NCBI GenBank assembly: GCA_027624955.1
Contig: JAQBTG010000033.1
Span: 1-44,346, forward strand
Direction: 5' to 3'
Origin: Pseudomonadota bacterium
GTDB taxonomy: Bacteria > Pseudomonadota > Alphaproteobacteria > UBA828
DNA length: 44,346 nucleotides
Shown: positions 6,500-15,100 of the stretch, piece after piece
How the letters are laid out: every line of letters begins with the position of its first letter
How positions within the stretch are numbered: the stretch's first letter is position 1
Position numbers and translations under genes: made by a program
The notes under the pieces: generated by a model
Seen by the model: the letters and a program-made list of their open reading frames with translations, nothing else
What the model was told of the DNA's origin: nothing
Databases searched by the model: none

Positions 6500-8875
6500 A
6501 TGAACAGCATAACCGAGACTGAAAACATCGTTCCGGCGCTTGGCGAGGCCTTGAGCCAGCGCGGTTATGACGTCTTAACGCCGGTGCAGCAGGCGATTCT
6601 TGGCCCGGGCCTAGGCGACGCCGATCTCTTGGTATCCGCGCAGACGGGATCGGGCAAAACCGTGGCCTTCGGGCTTGCGGTGGCGCCGACGCTGCTTGCC
6701 GGCGCCGAACGCTTTGTCCGCGCCGAGATTCCGCTGGCACTGGTTGTCGCGCCGACACGCGAACTGGCGTTGCAGGTCAAACGCGAACTTGACTGGCTCT
6801 ACGCGATGACTGGGGCGTCAATTGCATCCTGCGTCGGCGGCATGGACATGCGTGAAGAGCGCTGGGTGCTACAGCACGGCGCGCATATCGTTGTCGGCAC
6901 GCCAGGCCGGTTGCGCGACCATATTGAGCGCGGATCGTTCAACACAAAGGGGCTCCGGGCTGTGGTGCTCGATGAAGCCGACGAGATGCTCGACCTCGGG
7001 TTTCGCGAAGACCTCGAATTCATCCTTGGTGCCGCTCCGAAGAGCCGGCGCACGCTCATGTTTTCCGCCACTGTGCCATCCTCGATCGCCACCTTAGCGC
7101 GGCGCTACCAGCGCAACGCGGTGCGTCTCAGCACGACGGCCGAACAGGCGCAGCATGTTGATATCGAATACCGCGCCCTGACCGTAGCGCCGATGGATCG
7201 GGAAAATGCCATCATCAATGTGCTGCGTTATTTCGAGGCAAAGAACGCGCTGGTCTTTTGCGCCACACGGGCTGCCGTAAACCGGATGACCAGCCGACTC
7301 AACAATCGTGGCTTTTCAGTCGTCGCGCTGTCGGGCGAGCTCAGCCAAAACGAACGCACGCACGCGCTGCAAGCGATGCGGGACGGGCGGGCGCGGGTCT
7401 GCGTCGCCACTGACGTCGCAGCGCGCGGGATCGATCTGCCAAACCTGGAACTGGTGATCCACGCAGATATTCCAAAGACACGCATTACTCTCTTGCACCG
7501 CAGCGGTCGTACCGGGCGCGCCGGGCGCAAGGGCGTGTGTGTATTGATCGTCGCCACAAACGATCGCCGGCGCAGTGAGAGACTGCTCGAAAGCGCCAAT
7601 ATCAAGGCAATTTGGGCACGGCCACCCTCGGTCGATGAGATCGTTGAGCGCGACCGTGAGCGCATTCTTGACGACCCTATGCTGAGCGAACCGGTCAACC
7701 CCGACGAGTTACCCTTTGCGCAGACATTGCTCGAACGGCATGGCGGTGAACAGATCGCCGCCGCGTTCCTACGCCTACATTCGGCTGGCCGATCGGCGCC
7801 CGAAGAACTGCTCGATGTCGCGGCATCGGGCCGGGCAGATCGGCCCGGCCGGTACGACCGCCAGGAGCGCGGGGAACGTCCGGCAAAACGGGAAAGGCAC
7901 CGCGAGGATTTCACCGGTGGCGTCTGGTTTTCGCTGTCGGTCGGCTCTCGCCAGAGTGCCGAGGCGCGCTGGCTCCTGCCAATGCTGTGCCGCTATGGCA
8001 AGCTGACCACGCGGGATGTCGGTGCCATCAAGGTGCGTCCCGACGACACCAATGTCGAACTCGCGCCGGAGGCCGTCGAACGTTTTCTCGCCGCTATCGG
8101 ACCGAGCCGTATCGTCGATGGCAAGATCACTGTGACAGCGCTTGACGGCAAGCCGAGCGAGAACCGCGACGCCCACGCTGCTCCTGGGACTGGTGGCACG
8201 GCTGCAGCACCCAAGATATTCAAAAAACCCGCGGTAGTGGCTGCCGGTGAGGCGCGGCCGGAGCAGCCGACGTCGCCATACGAAAAGCGCAAAGGCGTCG
8301 GCGACGAAACGCGCAAGCCATATGAAAAACACAAGGGCGCCGGCGACGGAACCCGCAAGCCATATGAAAAGCACAAGGGCGCCGGCGACGGAACGCGCAA
8401 GCCATACGAAAGGCACAAAGGCGCCGGCGACGGAACGCGCAAGCCATATGAAAAGCGCAAAACCGCCGGCGACGAGACACATACGGCATATGGAAAGCCC
8501 AAAGGCGTCGGCGACGGAACACGGGCGCCATATGCAAAGCGCAAAACCGCAGACGACGGTGCGCGCACGCCATACGAAAAGCGCAAAAACGACGGCGACA
8601 GTGCGCACGCGCCACACAAAAAGAAAAGCAAGCCGGCACGGAAACCCGACGCACCGGCTGGTGATAGGACCCGCACGGTCGTGCCTGTGGTTCAGGTGGC
8701 GCCGGCACCCGTTAAGAAGCCGTCCTATACGCTCAGATTGGGCACAAAGTCCGCGTCCAAGGCACCGACTGGACCGGCCCCCACATCGAAGCGGAAAGCC
8801 GATCCAACGATTGGCGGCGGCGGAAAACCGAAACCAGGATCGACGCCGCTGCGGCGAAAGAAAACACCCACATAA
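6500..8875 (+). CDS. DEAD-box RNA helicase with DbpA-type RNA-binding domain and repetitive basic tail
   Basis: An ATP-dependent RNA helicase of 791 residues, likely acting in ribosome assembly or RNA turnover in the cytoplasm. Core motifs in order: Q motif (LTPVQQ, about 26-31), Walker A AQTGSGKT (48-54), PTREL (85-89), DEAD (158-161), SAT (189-191) and HRSGRTGRAG (333-342). A DbpA/CsdA-like RNA-binding domain follows at about residues 470-540. The last 250 residues are low-complexity and basic, and include eight 14-residue repeats (593-704) followed by a Lys/Pro-rich end. No strong ribosome-binding site precedes the ATG. The tail probably binds RNA non-specifically; repeat number is likely to vary between strains. 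Confidence 0.92.
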   Translation: MNSITETENIVPALGEALSQRGYDVLTPVQQAILGPGLGDADLLVSAQTGSGKTVAFGLAVAPTLLAGAERFVRAEIPLALVVAPTRELALQVKRELDWLYAMTGASIASCVGGMDMREERWVLQHGAHIVVGTPGRLRDHIERGSFNTKGLRAVVLDEADEMLDLGFREDLEFILGAAPKSRRTLMFSATVPSSIATLARRYQRNAVRLSTTAEQAQHVDIEYRALTVAPMDRENAIINVLRYFEAKNALVFCATRAAVNRMTSRLNNRGFSVVALSGELSQNERTHALQAMRDGRARVCVATDVAARGIDLPNLELVIHADIPKTRITLLHRSGRTGRAGRKGVCVLIVATNDRRRSERLLESANIKAIWARPPSVDEIVERDRERILDDPMLSEPVNPDELPFAQTLLERHGGEQIAAAFLRLHSAGRSAPEELLDVAASGRADRPGRYDRQERGERPAKRERHREDFTGGVWFSLSVGSRQSAEARWLLPMLCRYGKLTTRDVGAIKVRPDDTNVELAPEAVERFLAAIGPSRIVDGKITVTALDGKPSENRDAHAAPGTGGTAAAPKIFKKPAVVAAGEARPEQPTSPYEKRKGVGDETRKPYEKHKGAGDGTRKPYEKHKGAGDGTRKPYERHKGAGDGTRKPYEKRKTAGDETHTAYGKPKGVGDGTRAPYAKRKTADDGARTPYEKRKNDGDSAHAPHKKKSKPARKPDAPAGDRTRTVVPVVQVAPAPVKKPSYTLRLGTKSASKAPTGPAPTSKRKADPTIGGGGKPKPGSTPLRRKKTPT
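8276..8611 (+). repeat. Eight in-frame 42-bp tandem repeats in the helicase tail
   Basis: Units begin with CCATAY at 8276, 8318, 8360, 8402, 8444, 8486, 8528 and 8570, exactly 42 bases apart, with a decayed ninth start at 8612. Each encodes a 14-residue unit of the form PYEKxKGAGDGTRK. Copies 2-4 are nearly identical in DNA and the later ones diverge, so the array seems to have grown recently in its 5' half. Because 42 is a multiple of three, gain or loss of units keeps the frame. Confidence 0.95.
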
Positions 8876-8992
8876 CCGGGCTGGAGCTGCTTTAGAAAGG
8901 CGCGCTGGGTTTTGGCGCAGCCCGAAGCGAATCTGAACGAGAGGTGATAGAGGCTAACCGGCGAGACCTGTGGTTCTCGATCGCCTTGAGTT

Positions 8993-11440
8993 CTACTTGC
9001 TGGTCATCACCCAGACGCCGTCCCACTCGCCTTTTGGCGGGGTTTTCTTCAGTACGGCGCAGCGCTCGATATAGGTTTCGCAAAGTTTGTCCGTCGGATT
9101 AAGCGCCAAAGCGTCTTTGAATGCCTTCGTCGCCTGATCCCACTTGGCCGTGCGGTAGAGATCGATGCCGCCTTTGAAATGACTGAGCGCCTCGCGCATA
9201 TTTGGAAAAGTTTCCTCTGTGTGGTAATCGAGAACTTCGTGAACCCCGACTGGTTCCGTCTTGCCTTTCACCACGACCCTGTCGATATCGCGGGTGCGAA
9301 ATGTGCCGCGCAGCTTGGACAGGGTAAATTCGCTGATCAGTATGTGTGCGTTGTATTGCTTGCAGGCGCTTTCCAGCCTGGCGGAAAGATTCACGCCATC
9401 GCCGATCACTGTGTAGTCCATGCGCTTCGGCGAGCCAATATTTCCCGAGACGACGAACCCGGTGTTGACGCCGACACCCATATCGACCGGGAGCAGGCCT
9501 TTGGCGACGCGGTCGGCGTTGAATATGTTCAACTCGCTCATCATCGTACAGGCACAGCGCACGCCGCGGTCTTCATCATCTTCATGCGGAAACGGCGTGC
9601 CGAAAATCGCCATGATCGCGTCGCCGATGAACTTGTCGAGCATGCCGCCCTCGGCCTGGATGCAATCGACCATGACGGTGAAATACTCGTTCAATAGCTG
9701 CACCGTGCCCTGGGCGCCCAATTCCTCGGTCAATGTGGTGAAGCCGCGGATGTCCGAGAACAGGACCGTCGCCTCCTTGCTTTGACCACCCAGCATGTCC
9801 TCGCTGCCACCCATCAACTGGTCGGCGAGGGCTGGGTCCATATAGCGCGCCATGGTGCTTTTCACGCGTTTTTCCGAGCTGATGTCCTCCATCATAATCA
9901 TCGTGCCAAGCGTATTCTTCTTGGCATCCTGCAGCGGCAGGACGGACACATTGATGGACATTTCTTCGTCGTTAAAAAACATCTCGGAATCCATCACGAT
10001 ATCGGTTTCTTGCGTTTCCGTGACGCGCGTAATTTTCTCCAGGATCCAATCGTTCTTGCCGGTGTAAAATTCCACAGCCGTCTTGCCGATAATATCGTCG
10101 GGCCCGATGCCCATGATACGCATGCCCGAGGCGTTGCAAGTGATGATCTTGCCGTCCTCGTCCATCGTGATCACCGCGTTGGACATACTTTCCAACATGC
10201 TCTCATTGTAGTTTTTGATGTTCTGCACATCATCGAACAGCTGCGCGTTTTCCAGGCCAATGGCGATTTGCGCGGTGAAGGCGTTGAGCCGCGATTCATC
10301 ATCCTCATCGAACGTGGAGCCGCGTTTGTTGAGAACTTGCGTCACCCCGATAATCTTTGAATTCTTATTGACCACCGGAACGCAGAGGATGGAGCGGGTA
10401 AAAAATCCGGTCTGCTTGTCGAACGATGGATTGAAGCGCAGATCGGCGTACGCATAGGGAATATTCACCGACTTGCCCGAGGTAAAGACCGCGCCGGCAA
10501 TGCCGGCCGTATTGGGAAGGCGAATTTTAATAGCGCCCAACCCTCCACCAACTTCGGTATAGAGCTCGTCGGTTTTCTCGTCGTTCAGGAAAAGCGTGGA
10601 GCGTTCGGAATCAAGCAGCCGGGTGACTGTCGACATAATTTTTTGCAGCAACGGCCCAAGTTGCAACTCGGAGGACAGCTCCGACACGATGCCGAGAAAT
10701 TCACGCTCCTTCTCGCGCGACGCTTCCATCTCCTCGACATAGAGCGTGCTTTGCAACGCGACCGCTGCCTGGTTGGTCATCGCTAGAAGCAAGTCGAGAT
10801 CGGCTTCCGTAAATTTGCCGACCTTCTTATTCAGCATTTGCGCGACGCCGATGCATTTGCCGTTCACCGTGCGGACGGGAGCGCACAGGATGCTTTGCGT
10901 TTTAAATCCGGTCTGCTCGTCAATCGAGCGATTGAACATTTCATTTTTGTAGGCGTCGTGGATGATCATGCCTTCGTTGTTGGTATAGACATGACCGGCG
11001 ATGCCGGTGGTATTCATGATGCGGATTTCGCGCCATACGTCGCCCTGCGCCACGCGCGAATAAAGTTCGCCGGTTTGATTGTCGTTCAAGAACAGCGTGC
11101 CGCGTTCGACACCCAGCACCGAATTCGTCATATCGATGAGCGTCTGTAGCTGCTCGTCCAGCGTTTGATGCGCCGCCAACTTGTTGGATACGCTGAGCAG
11201 CAATTCGGCCTGACTAATTTTTTGCTGGCGCTCTTCCGCGGATGACGCGCTGCCATTTGCGCGCCGTTTCGTCCGTCCAGCCGAGGTGCCGTTCGATTTC
11301 TTTTTGCTCTGGGGCGCGGCGCCATTTTTCTTCGCCGTTTTGTCGCCGTTCGCCGCCTTCGCTACCTTCCCGGCGCTGATCGCCACGCGCTTAACTGAGC
11401 GCTTGGCGGCAATTTTCCGGCCTTGCTTCTCACCCGCCAT
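8993..11440 (-). CDS. Soluble GAF-GAF-PAS class III adenylate cyclase with TPR-like C-terminus
   Basis: An 815-residue cytoplasmic cyclase. Order: Lys/Ala-rich N-terminal tail (1-70), GAF-A (about 90-230), GAF-B (about 255-400), PAS (about 410-525), class III catalytic domain (about 550-735) and a TPR-like helix pair (745-795). The metal aspartates Asp563 and Asp607, adenine-selecting Lys603 and Asp675, and transition-state Asn684 and Arg688 are all present, so it should be active and make cAMP. GAF-B has a full cyclic-nucleotide NK-x4-F-x3-DE motif (371-382). GAF-A has NK and F but Leu in place of the last Glu. The layout matches cyanobacterial CyaB1/CyaB2. Its start overlaps the upstream coiled-coil gene by 11 bases, which implies translational coupling. 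Confidence 0.92.
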   Translation of the reverse strand: MAGEKQGRKIAAKRSVKRVAISAGKVAKAANGDKTAKKNGAAPQSKKKSNGTSAGRTKRRANGSASSAEERQQKISQAELLLSVSNKLAAHQTLDEQLQTLIDMTNSVLGVERGTLFLNDNQTGELYSRVAQGDVWREIRIMNTTGIAGHVYTNNEGMIIHDAYKNEMFNRSIDEQTGFKTQSILCAPVRTVNGKCIGVAQMLNKKVGKFTEADLDLLLAMTNQAAVALQSTLYVEEMEASREKEREFLGIVSELSSELQLGPLLQKIMSTVTRLLDSERSTLFLNDEKTDELYTEVGGGLGAIKIRLPNTAGIAGAVFTSGKSVNIPYAYADLRFNPSFDKQTGFFTRSILCVPVVNKNSKIIGVTQVLNKRGSTFDEDDESRLNAFTAQIAIGLENAQLFDDVQNIKNYNESMLESMSNAVITMDEDGKIITCNASGMRIMGIGPDDIIGKTAVEFYTGKNDWILEKITRVTETQETDIVMDSEMFFNDEEMSINVSVLPLQDAKKNTLGTMIMMEDISSEKRVKSTMARYMDPALADQLMGGSEDMLGGQSKEATVLFSDIRGFTTLTEELGAQGTVQLLNEYFTVMVDCIQAEGGMLDKFIGDAIMAIFGTPFPHEDDEDRGVRCACTMMSELNIFNADRVAKGLLPVDMGVGVNTGFVVSGNIGSPKRMDYTVIGDGVNLSARLESACKQYNAHILISEFTLSKLRGTFRTRDIDRVVVKGKTEPVGVHEVLDYHTEETFPNMREALSHFKGGIDLYRTAKWDQATKAFKDALALNPTDKLCETYIERCAVLKKTPPKGEWDGVWVMTSK

Positions 11441-12206
11441 CCTTGGCCTCCAACCGTTCGCGCAATGCCGCTATCGTCTCCCGCAATTGAGCAATTTCAT
11501 TCCGCGAATTAAGCTCCATTGCCTGCGTTTTATCATAGAACTGCGCCGACTCACGCTCCAGGCGGTCGCGCAGAGCATGGGCCGCCGATTGCAACTGCGA
11601 AATCTCGTCCTGCGAACCCGCGTTTAGACGCTGCACGCGTTCCTCCGAGTCTATGCGGGCTTTATCAAATTCATCACGGACGGCGTTTATCGTATTGCGC
11701 AATTGCGTGCTTTCACCTTGCGAGGTCGAACGCAGACGCTGAACGCTTTCCTCGCCTGTCATGCGCATTCTCTCCAACTCGTCGCGCAGCGCGTTGGCCG
11801 CTGCCTGCAACTGCCGTATTTCATCATTAGCTTCTGAGCGGACCCGCTGAACGCTCTCTTCTTTCTCAATTCGCATCTGCTCGAGCCGGTCACGCAAGGC
11901 GCTCGCGGTTTCCCGTATCTGTACGTTCTCTGCATTCGCCGCGGCAACCGCCTTTTGCACGGCCTCCTGACCGGTGAAACGCTCACGCTCCAAATTGTCG
12001 CGTAGTGTGTTCGTTGTCGCCTTCAACTGCGCCATTTCGCCGCTCATCGCCGCGACCGCCCGCTGCACCGCTTCGTCTTTCTCAAATCGGAGGCGCTCAA
12101 GTTGATCGCGCAGCGCGCCGATCGTGTGCTGCAAGTGCCGATTATCGCTCTCAAGCTTATGCTCAAGATCGACGGGGGCCGGCTCGATATCTAGATTCAT
12201 GGTCAT
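11430..12206 (-). CDS. Coiled-coil protein built of 36-residue repeats
   Basis: A 258-residue, highly charged, all-helical protein without signal peptide or membrane segment. From residue 24 to the end it consists of six full copies and one half copy of a 36-residue unit with the pattern QLxxTxxALRDxLExxR, then EExVQR, ending in an acidic residue. I recognise no named family. It is the first gene of a two-gene unit: its last 11 bases overlap the start of the GAF-PAS adenylate cyclase. A likely role is a rod-like scaffold or partner that positions or clusters the cyclase; that is inference from coupling only. The start is the first of two close ATGs (12206 or 12200), with GGAAA upstream. Confidence 0.8.
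   Translation of the reverse strand: MTMNLDIEPAPVDLEHKLESDNRHLQHTIGALRDQLERLRFEKDEAVQRAVAAMSGEMAQLKATTNTLRDNLERERFTGQEAVQKAVAAANAENVQIRETASALRDRLEQMRIEKEESVQRVRSEANDEIRQLQAAANALRDELERMRMTGEESVQRLRSTSQGESTQLRNTINAVRDEFDKARIDSEERVQRLNAGSQDEISQLQSAAHALRDRLERESAQFYDKTQAMELNSRNEIAQLRETIAALRERLEAKDGG
11433..12137 (-). repeat. 108-bp (36-codon) tandem repeat array, 6.5 copies
   Basis: Units start at protein residues 24, 60, 96, 132, 168, 204 and 240 of the coiled-coil protein, a strict 36-residue period without indels. The units are diverged (only the ALRDxLE, EExVQR and final acidic positions are kept), so this is an old amplification kept by selection for length and register. A 36-residue period equals ten turns of a 3.6-residue helix, or two heptads plus two hendecads. 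Confidence 0.9.
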
Positions 12207-12395
12207 GTCGAATTTCCGCGCAGCTTACAACATTTGCAGCAAAAAACAAAAATAGCAGATACAATATATTGATTTTATTGATATATTTATCTTTATGCCA
12301 ATGCTGGACGACGCGTTCGTGACAGGCACAAACAAAACAGTCAATATTTGCACATATAAGATTTCTTGTTGATACAGAAGTTTGAGGAGATCGCT
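12207..12395. promoter_or_regulatory. AT-rich divergent intergenic region
   Basis: This is the most AT-rich stretch of the window, between the coiled-coil/cyclase unit (minus) and the molybdopterin oxidoreductase (plus). It includes ATTGAT-ttt-ATTGAT (12268-12282), a direct repeat that resembles two FNR/Crp-type half sites in the same orientation rather than a palindrome. It probably holds both promoters. No firm -35/-10 pair can be assigned. Confidence 0.4.
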
Positions 12396-14462
12396 GTGGC
12401 TTCCGGTACGAGTGAATATGTCAGCACGGTCTGTCCGCATGACTGTCCGAGCACCTGCGCGTTGGAAGTTGAGCTTTTGGACGCAAGGCGCATCGGCAAA
12501 GTGCGCGGCGCGCGCGACAATGACTACACCGCCGGCGTCATTTGCGCCAAGGTCGCGCGCTATCAGGAGCGCATTCATCATCCGGGCCGCTTGGGCCAGC
12601 CGCTTAAACGGGTGGGCGAAAAGGGCGGCGGTGAATTCCGGGAGATTTCCTGGGTGGATGCCTTGGACGAAGTCGCTGAGGCCTTCGTAAGCGCCGAACA
12701 AGCACTCGGAAGCGAAGCCGTCTGGCCCTATTTCTATGCCGGCACCATGGGCCTGGTGCAGCGCTTCAGCCTAAATCGGCTACGCCATGTGAAGCGCTAT
12801 TCGCGGCAATTGGAAACAATATGCTCGTCTACCGCGCGGGCGGGCTATTCGGCCGGCGTCGGCGCCTGTATGGGGAGCGATCCGCGCGAAATGGCCGAGT
12901 CCGATCTGATCGTGTGCTGGGGCGTCAATCCGGCATCGACCCAGGTCAATGTGATGACCCATGTCAGCCGCGCCCGTAAAGAACGCGGCGCCAAGCTGGT
13001 GGTTATCGACCCCTACCGCACACGAACGGCTCGCGTTGCCGATATGCATCTGCCGTTGCGCCCCGGTACCGACGGCGCGCTCGCCTGTGCGGTGATGCAT
13101 ATTTTGTTCCGCGAAGGTTTTGCCGATCGTGATTATTTATCCGAATACACCGATTTCCCGGCTGATCTGGAGCAGCATTTATCATCGCGCGGGCCGGAGT
13201 GGGCAGCGCCGATCACCGGATTGACGGTTGAGGAGATCACAGATTTTGCCCGCCTCTACGGCAGGACGGAACGCAGTTTTATCCGTTTGGGCTACGGCTT
13301 TACCCGCACGCGGAACGGCGCGACCAACATGCATGCGGCAAGCTGCCTGGCTGCGGTCACGGGCTCTTGGCGTCACCGCGGCGGCGGCGCGTTTTTTAGC
13401 AATGGTGGCCTCTACAATTACGATAAGACGCTGTTGCAAGGGCTCGACGCGATCGATCCAGACACCCGAGTTCTCGATATGTCGCGTATTGGATCGGTGC
13501 TAACCGGCGACAAGAGAGATTTGGGCGACGGCCCGCCGGTCACGGCAATCATCATGCAAAACACCAATCCTGCCGTGGTGGCGCCGGAATCCGTCAAGGT
13601 CAATGCGGGCCTGCGGCGGAACGATTTGTTCCTATGCGTACATGAGCAATTCATGACCGATACCGCCAAACTTGCCGATATCGTCCTGCCCGCCACGACA
13701 TTTATGGAGCATGACGATTTCTATTTGGGCGGCGGACATAGCTATGTCCAGATCGGCGCCAAAATTGTCGAGCCGTTCGAGCAGGCACGCGACAATCATT
13801 TTGTCGTCTGTGAACTGGCGAAACGCCTGGGCGCGGTCCATCGCGGGTTCGACATGAGCGTGTGGGAAATCATCGACGAAACTTTCCAATCGGCTGGTTG
13901 GCCGAGCGCCGACGACGTACACAAGATGCGCTGGTACGATTGCGCGCCGAGTTTTGAAGACGGGCATTTTCTCAATGGCTTCAAGACCGCTGACCGTAAG
14001 TTCCATTTTAGGGTCGATTGGCCGGCGATTGGGACTATGGGCCCAGACTTGCCCGAACTTCCTGATCATTGCGATGTGTATGACGCGAGCGACGACGAAC
14101 ATCCCTACCGCCTGGTGACCGCGCCGGCGCATAATTATCTCAATTCGAGCTTCACTGAGACCGCAACCTCGATCAAACGCGAGGACGCGCCCTTCATCCT
14201 GTTGACCTCGGTCGACGCCCAGGCGATGGGAGTTGCGGCCGGTGCGCGCCTCAGGGTCGGCAACAGGCTCGGCGAGATAACCGTTCCGGCGCGGATTGCC
14301 GAAAACGGACAACGGCCCGGCGTCGTGGTGATCGAATCAATTTGGCCGAACGGCGCCTTCGAAAACGGCCTTGGCGTCAATACGCTGACCTCGGCCGATC
14401 CCGCCGCGCCGGTCGGCGGCGCGGTGTTTCACGACACCTCAGTGTGGATCAGACCAGCCTAA
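12396..14462 (+). CDS. Molybdopterin (bis-MGD) oxidoreductase with N-terminal [4Fe-4S] site
   Basis: A 688-residue catalytic subunit of the DMSO-reductase superfamily. Four cysteines for a [4Fe-4S] cluster are at residues 13, 17, 21 and 50 (CPHDCPSTC and GVICAK). Then come the molybdopterin domains and a C-terminal molydopterin-dinucleotide-binding domain that begins near YRLVTAPAHNYLNSSF. No Tat signal is seen, so it is cytoplasmic. The GTG at 12396 is taken as start because GAGGAG lies six bases upstream; the frame is open further 5' only through TTG codons. There is no partner iron-sulfur or membrane subunit next to it, as in the many stand-alone members of this group. The substrate cannot be assigned; formate dehydrogenase, thiosulfate-reductase-like or sulfoxide-reductase-like activities are all possible. 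Confidence 0.88.
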   Translation: MASGTSEYVSTVCPHDCPSTCALEVELLDARRIGKVRGARDNDYTAGVICAKVARYQERIHHPGRLGQPLKRVGEKGGGEFREISWVDALDEVAEAFVSAEQALGSEAVWPYFYAGTMGLVQRFSLNRLRHVKRYSRQLETICSSTARAGYSAGVGACMGSDPREMAESDLIVCWGVNPASTQVNVMTHVSRARKERGAKLVVIDPYRTRTARVADMHLPLRPGTDGALACAVMHILFREGFADRDYLSEYTDFPADLEQHLSSRGPEWAAPITGLTVEEITDFARLYGRTERSFIRLGYGFTRTRNGATNMHAASCLAAVTGSWRHRGGGAFFSNGGLYNYDKTLLQGLDAIDPDTRVLDMSRIGSVLTGDKRDLGDGPPVTAIIMQNTNPAVVAPESVKVNAGLRRNDLFLCVHEQFMTDTAKLADIVLPATTFMEHDDFYLGGGHSYVQIGAKIVEPFEQARDNHFVVCELAKRLGAVHRGFDMSVWEIIDETFQSAGWPSADDVHKMRWYDCAPSFEDGHFLNGFKTADRKFHFRVDWPAIGTMGPDLPELPDHCDVYDASDDEHPYRLVTAPAHNYLNSSFTETATSIKREDAPFILLTSVDAQAMGVAAGARLRVGNRLGEITVPARIAENGQRPGVVVIESIWPNGAFENGLGVNTLTSADPAAPVGGAVFHDTSVWIRPA

Positions 14463-14473
14463 CTCTTTGCGGT

Positions 14474-15085
14474 TTAGCTCGCGGATTCATGGATGCCTGG
14501 CACGAAACCCGAGGCGAGAATTCTCACCATCGCGGGCGCGGTGAGAAGACGCCACGGTGCGCTTCCGCCGTCATCAGGCGCCGCGGTGTAGCCCTGAAGG
14601 CTCCAGCGATAGAGGCGGCTGTTGCTCACCAAATAAGCCGCCTCGCCCTGCGCCACCATCGCGCCATCAGGCAAATCGCCGGGCCGGGCGACTTCTCTGC
14701 GCGAAACAGTGCGTTCAGCGTGCAGCACGCTGTCCATATCGTCGGCCCGCGCCTCGCCCGGCAAACCTGAGCGCCGCCAGGCCTCTTGAAATAAGCGGTA
14801 ATCGGCGCGCCGGCACTCGGCGCACGGTCGGTGACCGGCAGCCAGCGCCGTGGCTTCATCAAGGAAGAATAATTCGGTATAGCGTCCGGGTGTCATCACC
14901 ACGCGATGCCACCCCTTGAAGCTGAGCCGGCAGCAAATCCAACGGCGCGAAGCCCAGCGACGGCGGCCGAGGCGTTGCGCGGCGTCATGCAGACAACCGC
15001 CGCGATTTCCCATCATTGTGCCGCGCGCCGAGGTCGCAACAATCTCACCAAACGGCGTCACACGATTTTGCAGGGGATGCGGCAT
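14474..15085 (-). CDS. Conserved hypothetical protein with Cys-x2-Cys motif
   Basis: A 203-residue protein that I do not place in a named family. It looks like an uncharacterised conserved alphaproteobacterial protein. It starts with NRVTPFGEIVAT and GTMMGNRGG, followed by an Arg/Trp-rich segment (about residues 38-53), RYTELFFLDEATALAAGHRP and a CAEC pair near residues 88-91 that could bind metal. The ATG lies 15 bases after the stop of the aminotransferase gene, with no ribosome-binding site of its own, so it is probably translated by coupling as the last gene of the four-gene unit 17885-14474. No function can be proposed. Confidence 0.7.
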   Translation of the reverse strand: MPHPLQNRVTPFGEIVATSARGTMMGNRGGCLHDAAQRLGRRRWASRRWICCRLSFKGWHRVVMTPGRYTELFFLDEATALAAGHRPCAECRRADYRLFQEAWRRSGLPGEARADDMDSVLHAERTVSRREVARPGDLPDGAMVAQGEAAYLVSNSRLYRWSLQGYTAAPDDGGSAPWRLLTAPAMVRILASGFVPGIHESAS

Positions 15086-15100
15086 GGCGCGTCGTTGCGC

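Noticed and set aside
8276-8640. Regularly spaced repeats considered as a CRISPR array
   Set aside because: The 42-bp units are contiguous without spacers and code in frame within the helicase gene.
7775-8708. Several long open frames antisense to, and in another frame of, the helicase tail
   Set aside because: They are by-products of the 42-bp repeats, which stay open in several frames; their products are low-complexity repeats with no start site.
12225-12701. 158-codon minus-strand frame
   Set aside because: It runs from inside the molybdopterin oxidoreductase N-terminus (antisense to the Fe-S cysteines) into the AT-rich intergenic region; no domain or start site.
13632-14312. 226-codon minus-strand frame
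   Set aside because: Antisense to the C-terminal half of the molybdopterin oxidoreductase; no supporting features.
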